Below are positions 7,620 to 11,291 of a stretch of DNA of 11,291 nt, piece by piece. Below the pieces are notes generated by a model. It worked only from the letters and a program-made list of their open reading frames with translations, had not been told where the DNA came from and ran no database searches. The stretch is taken from NCBI GenBank assembly GCA_003648395.1, contig QMPB01000089.1:1-11291 (forward strand), read 5' to 3'. The position numbers were made by a program, and so were the translations under genes. The DNA comes from Bacteroidota bacterium. Lineage in GTDB: Bacteria > Bacteroidota > Bacteroidia > Bacteroidales > UBA1556. Positions within the stretch are counted from its first letter, which is position 1, and each line of letters opens with the position of its first letter.

Positions 7620-8456
7620 ATGCAATACGATCCAATTAAACGAAGCCTAGGAAACGTTTTCAATAAAAGTCCATTTTTACGCAAAGTATTTTACACTCTT
7701 CTTGATTTACTCTTATTACGAACTTGGCATGTAAAAAAAGAATTCAAAAATTGGGCTAATAAAAACAAAAATTCAGAAGTAAATATACTTGATGCAGGTT
7801 CTGGATTTGGACAATATTCTTTTTTTATGTCTGGAATGAATTCCAATTGGAAAATTAAGGGTGTAGATGTTAAAACTGAGCAAATAGAAGATTGTAACCA
7901 ATTCTTTAAATCAATAAATCGTAATAACGCTCACTTTGAATTTGCTGATTTAGTAAAATTCTCTGAACCAGAAAAATATGATTTTGTACTTTCAGTAGAT
8001 GTAATGGAGCATATATTGGAGGATGTAGAAGTATTCAAAAACTTTCATAAATCGATGAAGAAAGGAGCAACTCTTTTAATCTCTACCCCAAGCGATCAAG
8101 GAGGTTCTGATGTTCACGACCACGACCATGAGCATCACGATCATGCTGATGGTGAAGATTCATTTATTGATGAGCATGTACGCGATGGTTATAATATTGA
8201 TGAAATTCAAGAAAAACTAAAATCTGCAGGTTTCTCAAAAACAACGGCTTCATATACATATGGTACACCTGGTAAGATTTCGTGGAAACTGTCAATGAAG
8301 TATCCCATTCTTATGCTTAATGCAAGTAAGATTTTCTTCATTATCTTACCTTTCTATTATATTATTACATTTCCAATTTCATTAATTCTTAACTATTTTG
8401 ACTTAATTGGAAAGCATAAAACAGGAACAGGATTGAATGTAATTGCCATTAAATAG
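7620..8456 (+). CDS. Class I SAM-dependent methyltransferase with His-rich segment
   Basis: A 278-residue Rossmann-fold methyltransferase. Motif I is ILDAGSGFGQYS (Asp58, Gly60, Gly62, Gly64) for SAM binding. FVLSVDVMEHILEDVEVF (Asp127, Glu130, His131) is motif II/III of the UbiG/Coq3-like group, and KKGATLLISTPSD is the following strand. Residues 166-180, directly after STPSDQGGSDV, form a His/Asp/Glu cluster (HDHDHEHHDHADGED) with seven histidines. Conserved-looking sequence resumes at FIDEHVRDGYNIDEIQEKL. A hydrophobic stretch at 238-260 (starting IFFIILPFYYII) could be a membrane segment or interfacial helix, which suggests a lipid or membrane-bound substrate; this is inference, and the substrate is unknown. 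It appears to be a single-gene unit with its own promoter box; an AT-rich inverted repeat follows its stop. Confidence 0.85.
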   Translation: MQYDPIKRSLGNVFNKSPFLRKVFYTLLDLLLLRTWHVKKEFKNWANKNKNSEVNILDAGSGFGQYSFFMSGMNSNWKIKGVDVKTEQIEDCNQFFKSINRNNAHFEFADLVKFSEPEKYDFVLSVDVMEHILEDVEVFKNFHKSMKKGATLLISTPSDQGGSDVHDHDHEHHDHADGEDSFIDEHVRDGYNIDEIQEKLKSAGFSKTTASYTYGTPGKISWKLSMKYPILMLNASKIFFIILPFYYIITFPISLILNYFDLIGKHKTGTGLNVIAIK

Positions 8457-8491
8457 AAAGAAAAACACAATAATGCTCTCTTTTTGATTAA

Positions 8492-8526
8492 AATATGCTG
8501 AAATATTAATGAAATATTAGCATATT
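8492..8526. repeat. AT-rich inverted repeat
   Basis: AATATGCT (8492-8499) pairs with AGCATATT (8519-8526). The pairing continues inward through AATATT on both sides, apart from a two-base bulge, around a short AATGA-type loop. Further copies of the core follow: AGCATAT at 8529-8535 and AATATGC near 8543-8550. It could end the methyltransferase transcript or bind a regulator. There is no T-run directly after the stem, so a standard terminator is not clear. Confidence 0.55.
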
Positions 8527-8587
8527 ATAGCATATATTCTTTAAAATATGCCTTTTTTACACCGTCTTATCATCTGTTATTCAATCA

Positions 8588-8611
8588 TTTAAATATAAAT
8601 TGTTTAAATAT
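8588..8611. repeat. Direct repeat TTTAAATAT upstream of the cold-shock gene
   Basis: TTTAAATAT occurs at 8588-8596 and again at 8603-8611, 15 bases apart start to start, ending 35 bases upstream of the promoter box. In such AT-rich DNA this may be chance; an UP-like element or binding site is possible. Confidence 0.3.
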
Positions 8612-8645
8612 TTTTATTTTTCTTTCAATCGTATACTCAAAATAC

Positions 8646-8653
8646 TATCTTTG
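8646..8653 (+). promoter_or_regulatory. -7 promoter box for the cold-shock gene
   Basis: TATCTTTG followed by CG matches TAnnTTTG exactly. The ATG at 8679 is 25 bases after the final G, so the leader is about 20 bases. This is much shorter than the long structured leader of Escherichia coli cspA, so that type of RNA thermosensor is unlikely here. Confidence 0.65.
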
Positions 8654-8678
8654 CGTTTTATAAATTATAATTATTACA

Positions 8679-8870
8679 ATGAATACAGGAACAGTAAAAT
8701 TCTTCAATGAAACTAAAGGTTTTGGATTTATCCGTGAAGAAGGAACAGAAAACGAGTACTTTGTACACGTATCAGGTCTAATCGACGAAATTAACGAAGG
8801 CGACAAAGTTGAGTTTGAGTTAAAAGAAGGAAGAAAAGGTTTAAACGCAGTAAATGTTAAAGCATTATAA
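8679..8870 (+). CDS. Cold-shock domain protein (Csp)
   Basis: A single cold-shock domain of 63 residues that binds single-stranded RNA or DNA and melts RNA secondary structure. RNP1 is KGFGFI (13-18) and RNP2 is YFVHVS (27-32), with Tyr27 at a position that is often Val or Ile. The N-terminus TGTVKFFNETKGFGFI and the C-terminal GRKGLNAVNVKAL are typical. The gene is monocistronic: it has its own promoter box upstream and a strong intrinsic terminator 20 bases after its stop. Codon choice includes more C-ending codons (for example TTC, GAC, AAC, CAC) than its neighbours, which fits a highly expressed gene. Whether it is induced by cold cannot be read from the sequence. Confidence 0.96.
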   Translation: MNTGTVKFFNETKGFGFIREEGTENEYFVHVSGLIDEINEGDKVEFELKEGRKGLNAVNVKAL

Positions 8871-8890
8871 TCTAGCGTAAAATTTTCTAA

Positions 8891-8918
8891 AAGCCTGCAA
8901 AATGCAGGCTTTTTTTTT
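8891..8918 (+). terminator. Rho-independent terminator of the cold-shock gene
   Basis: A nine-base-pair perfect stem AAGCCTGCA/TGCAGGCTT with a three-base AAA loop is followed by an unbroken run of T. It lies 20 bases after the csp stop codon. A second T-run follows at about 8922-8929. Confidence 0.93.
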
Positions 8919-8949
8919 GTCTTTTTTTTAATTTTACGTCTTTTTTTTC

Positions 8950-8957
8950 TATCTTTA
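8950..8957 (+). promoter_or_regulatory. Possible -7 box for the transporter gene
   Basis: TATCTTTA differs from TAnnTTTG only at the last base. It lies after the csp terminator and 19 bases before the ATG at 8977, where a promoter is needed. No -33 box is clear. Confidence 0.4.
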
Positions 8958-8976
8958 TCATCTCAAATGATTGATA

Positions 8977-10512
8977 ATGAAAACGCCACAAAAGAAAAGT
9001 ATTTCGCTAACAAAATATCTCCTCACTGCGGCGGCACCTCTCTTTGCTCTATATCTAATATTCTTTGTAGAACTTGACCCTAAGAACCCAGCGGTTACAG
9101 CTACTTTAGCAATTGCTATTTGGGTTGCTGTTTGGTGGGTTACAGAGGTTGTTCCAATTGGAATCACTTCATTACTTCCAGTAGTACTATTTCCATTATT
9201 TGGAGTGATGAATGGTAAAGCGGTATCGGCAAGTTATTTTAATCATATTATATTTCTCTTCATAGGAGGCTTTATTGTAGCATTAGCAATACAGAAATGG
9301 GATTTACATAAACGAATAGCTCTAGTAATATTAAACTTTATTGGCAATAGCCCAGGTAGATTACTATTTGGCTTTATGTTTACAACCGCTTTTCTCTCTA
9401 TGTGGATTTCTAATACGGCCACAGCAATGCTAATGGTTCCAATTATTATTTCTATTATCCATAAGCTTGAATTGATTAATGGAAAGAAAGCGGTTCAGTT
9501 GTTTTCAGTTGGACTACTTCTTGCAATTGCTTATAGTGCTTCTATCGGTGGAATAGCTACCCTAGTTGGAACTCCTCCTAATTTATCATTTGCAAGAATT
9601 TTTGAAATATACTTTCCTAATGCACCAGAAATTTCCTTCTCAAAATGGATGCTATTTGCCTTACCAATATCTATCATAATGTTTGCTATTACTTGGTTAT
9701 ATTTATACTTTGTATTTGTAAAGAAGGCTGGTTCATGGAAAAATGTCGGCAGTAATGAGCTAAAAGATGATTTAAGATCTCTTGGAAAAATGTCTTATGA
9801 AGAAAAAATGGTTCTAACCATATTCTCCTTACTTGCTATTCTATGGATTACACGAGCTAATCTGACTTTTGGTAGTCTAGTTATTAAAGGGTGGGCAAAT
9901 TTATTTAGTAATCCCACGTTTTTTAATGATGGTACTGTTGCTATTATTATGGCTATTATACTATTTATTATTCCATCAAAACAGAATAAAGGAGGCTTTA
10001 TTATGGACTGGAAAACTGCTGAGAAATTACCTTGGGAAATAATTCTTCTTTTCGGTGGTGGTTTTGCTCTTGCAAATGGGTTTAAAGCCTCGGGCTTATC
10101 AACTTGGTTCGGTAACGAATTAATGTTTTTAGGTAATATTTCGCCTTTCTTACTCATTATTATTATCAGCTTATTAGTAACTTTCTTAACTGAAATAACT
10201 TCAAATACTGCTACCGTAGAAACTTTATTACCAATATTAGCAGGAATAGCGATTAGTTTAAATATAAATCCCTTATTGCTTATGATTCCTGCAACTGTAT
10301 CTGGTTCATTTGCTTTTATGCTACCTGTTGCAACACCACCTAACGCAATAATATTTGGAACTAAAAGAGTAACTATACTTATGATGGCTAAGACTGGCTT
10401 TGTGCTTAATCTAATTGGAATTGTTGTAGTAGCCCTTGTAACTTATTATTGGGGAATGAATGTTTTTGGCATAGATGTAAATGTAGTACCTCCTTGGGCT
10501 GGTCAACCATAA
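8977..10512 (+). CDS. DASS-family (SLC13-type) dicarboxylate/sodium symporter
   Basis: Inner-membrane transporter of the divalent anion:Na+ symporter family, which takes up C4-dicarboxylates, citrate or sulfate, normally with sodium. The 511-residue protein has about eleven or more hydrophobic segments. Both family SNT signatures are present: SNTATAMLMVPI (Ser145-Asn146-Thr147) and TEITSNTATVETLLP (Ser409-Asn410-Thr411), each followed by a proline-containing loop (GTPPNLSF and VATPPNAIIFG). The inverted-repeat architecture of the family is thus intact. Start choice: a TTG two codons upstream at 8971 is in frame, but the ATG at 8977 gives a normal N-terminus (MKTPQKKS). It follows the csp terminator, so it needs its own promoter. 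It converges on the glutaminase gene, with 14 bases between the stops. The substrate is most likely a dicarboxylate, but the sequence does not settle which. Confidence 0.92.
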   Translation: MKTPQKKSISLTKYLLTAAAPLFALYLIFFVELDPKNPAVTATLAIAIWVAVWWVTEVVPIGITSLLPVVLFPLFGVMNGKAVSASYFNHIIFLFIGGFIVALAIQKWDLHKRIALVILNFIGNSPGRLLFGFMFTTAFLSMWISNTATAMLMVPIIISIIHKLELINGKKAVQLFSVGLLLAIAYSASIGGIATLVGTPPNLSFARIFEIYFPNAPEISFSKWMLFALPISIIMFAITWLYLYFVFVKKAGSWKNVGSNELKDDLRSLGKMSYEEKMVLTIFSLLAILWITRANLTFGSLVIKGWANLFSNPTFFNDGTVAIIMAIILFIIPSKQNKGGFIMDWKTAEKLPWEIILLFGGGFALANGFKASGLSTWFGNELMFLGNISPFLLIIIISLLVTFLTEITSNTATVETLLPILAGIAISLNINPLLLMIPATVSGSFAFMLPVATPPNAIIFGTKRVTILMMAKTGFVLNLIGIVVVALVTYYWGMNVFGIDVNVVPPWAGQP

Positions 10513-10526
10513 AACAAAAGCTGCTC

Positions 10527-11291
10527 TTAAAAAACAGAAATGCCCAAATATGTTGTGAATAGCTCTAAGGCTTTAAGTCCTTTGGTAGAATTTCCTGTCT
10601 TATTTAGCTCAGGAGACCAAACAGTAATGATAAGTTTACCTGGAATAACAGCAATTATTCCACCGCCAACACCACTTTTGCCAGGAAGTCCAACTTTATA
10701 CGCAAAATCACCTGCAGCATCATATAACCCTCCAATTAGCATAACTGAATTTACTCTTTTTGTCTGGCGCGAATTAAGTATTTGTTTTTTAGCAATAGTA
10801 GAGTATCCTCCATTTGCTAAATATATAAAAGCCTTACTTAAGTCAATGCAACTCATACGAATGGCAGATTGATGATAGTAAACATCAAGAACATCATCTG
10901 GTTCATTTTCAAGATTATTATAGCTTTTTAAAAAATTAGCTAAAGCACGATTGCGATAGCCTGTTTTTTCTTCTGAATCGGCTACTTCAAAATCGTACGA
11001 AACCTGCTTATTTCCTGAAAGTTCTCTAACAAATTCTATTAATTCCATTTTGGTTTTACCAGCATTCTTATTTATCATATCTGTTATGACTAAAGCACCA
11101 GCATTCATAAAAGGATTCCTAGGAAAACCATTATTACTTTCCAATTGTACCAACGAATTAAATGGTGTTCCAGAAGGCTCTTTACCTACACGATTCCATA
11201 CATTTTCATCAAATTTTTGTTTGGCAAGGGTTAGGGTAAATACCTTTGCAATACTTTGAATTGAGAAAAATTCATCAGCATCACCAATAGA
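10527..11291 (-). CDS. glsA: Glutaminase (5' end outside window)
   Basis: Hydrolyses L-glutamine to glutamate and ammonia in the cytoplasm; a serine-dependent enzyme with a beta-lactamase-like fold. The frame is open from the right edge to the stop at 10527, giving 254 residues of the usual roughly 300-310, so about 50 N-terminal residues are missing. The Ser-x-x-Lys catalytic motif SIAK lies in FFSIQSIAKVFTLTLA (codon for the Ser at 11255-11253). Further family blocks are RVGKEPSGTPFNSLVQLE, GFPRNPFMNAGALVITD (substrate-binding Asn), YRNRALANFLKSY and VGLPGKSGVGGGIIAVIPGK near the C-terminus. An internal ATG at 11153 is not the start, because the conserved catalytic segment lies upstream of it. 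No terminator is evident in the 14 bases before the converging transporter gene. Confidence 0.94.
   Translation of the reverse strand, partial: SIGDADEFFSIQSIAKVFTLTLAKQKFDENVWNRVGKEPSGTPFNSLVQLESNNGFPRNPFMNAGALVITDMINKNAGKTKMELIEFVRELSGNKQVSYDFEVADSEEKTGYRNRALANFLKSYNNLENEPDDVLDVYYHQSAIRMSCIDLSKAFIYLANGGYSTIAKKQILNSRQTKRVNSVMLIGGLYDAAGDFAYKVGLPGKSGVGGGIIAVIPGKLIITVWSPELNKTGNSTKGLKALELFTTYLGISVF

Noticed and set aside
8655..8678. Cold-shock RNA thermosensor leader
   Set aside because: The leader after the promoter box is only about 20 bases and cannot hold a cspA-type structured leader.
9795..10157. Antisense open frame within the transporter gene
   Set aside because: It lies opposite a well-conserved DASS protein, has no recognisable motif or promoter, and is best explained as a shadow.
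10540..11259. Plus-strand open frames across the glutaminase gene
   Set aside because: The minus strand encodes conserved glutaminase throughout, and the plus frames have no family resemblance.
1..11291. Mobile element, phage, CRISPR or defence island
   Set aside because: No transposase, integrase, terminal inverted repeats, tRNA attachment site, spaced repeat array or known defence domain was seen; the genes are core families.

Overview
The window is AT-rich chromosomal DNA from a member of the Bacteroidota. Three things point there: perfect or near copies of the Bacteroidota -7 promoter box TAnnTTTG before several genes, A/T-rich leaders without Shine-Dalgarno sequences, and protein families typical of the phylum (DUF3109, bacterial GGGP synthase, PtpA-type S9 peptidase, secreted C69 dipeptidase). 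Genus cannot be assigned from the sequence alone; the PtpA protein resembles that of Porphyromonas gingivalis, but this does not fix the genus.

Layout. Positions 1-2163 are on the minus strand: a DUF3109 cysteine-rich protein followed downstream by a secreted C69 dipeptidase that runs off the left edge. A 304-base divergent intergenic region (2164-2467) holds one TATCTTTG box for each direction, both very close to the start codons. On the plus strand follow a 4'-phosphopantetheinyl transferase, a GGGP synthase (4-base overlap) and a prolyl tripeptidyl peptidase, probably one transcript. Next are an exported EF-hand-like protein with a His-rich and Lys-Pro-Gln repeat tail, rbfA, a SAM methyltransferase with a His-rich segment and a C-terminal membrane segment, a cold-shock protein with a strong terminator, and a DASS-family dicarboxylate transporter. 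A glutaminase gene on the minus strand converges on the transporter and runs off the right edge.

How the genes fit together. Several genes serve peptide and amino-acid use: a C69 dipeptidase and a tripeptidyl peptidase outside the cytoplasm, a dicarboxylate transporter, and glutaminase. The PPTase/GGGP synthase pair suggests carrier-protein activation next to synthesis of a glycerol-1-phosphate ether lipid. rbfA and the cold-shock gene are ordinary housekeeping genes.

I saw no RNA gene, insertion sequence, CRISPR array, phage gene or defence system. The window looks like ordinary core genome with a few features worth checking: the repeat-tailed exported protein, the His-rich methyltransferase, near-leaderless divergent promoters, a period-8 repeat before the dipeptidase gene, and an AT-rich inverted-repeat cluster upstream of the cold-shock gene.
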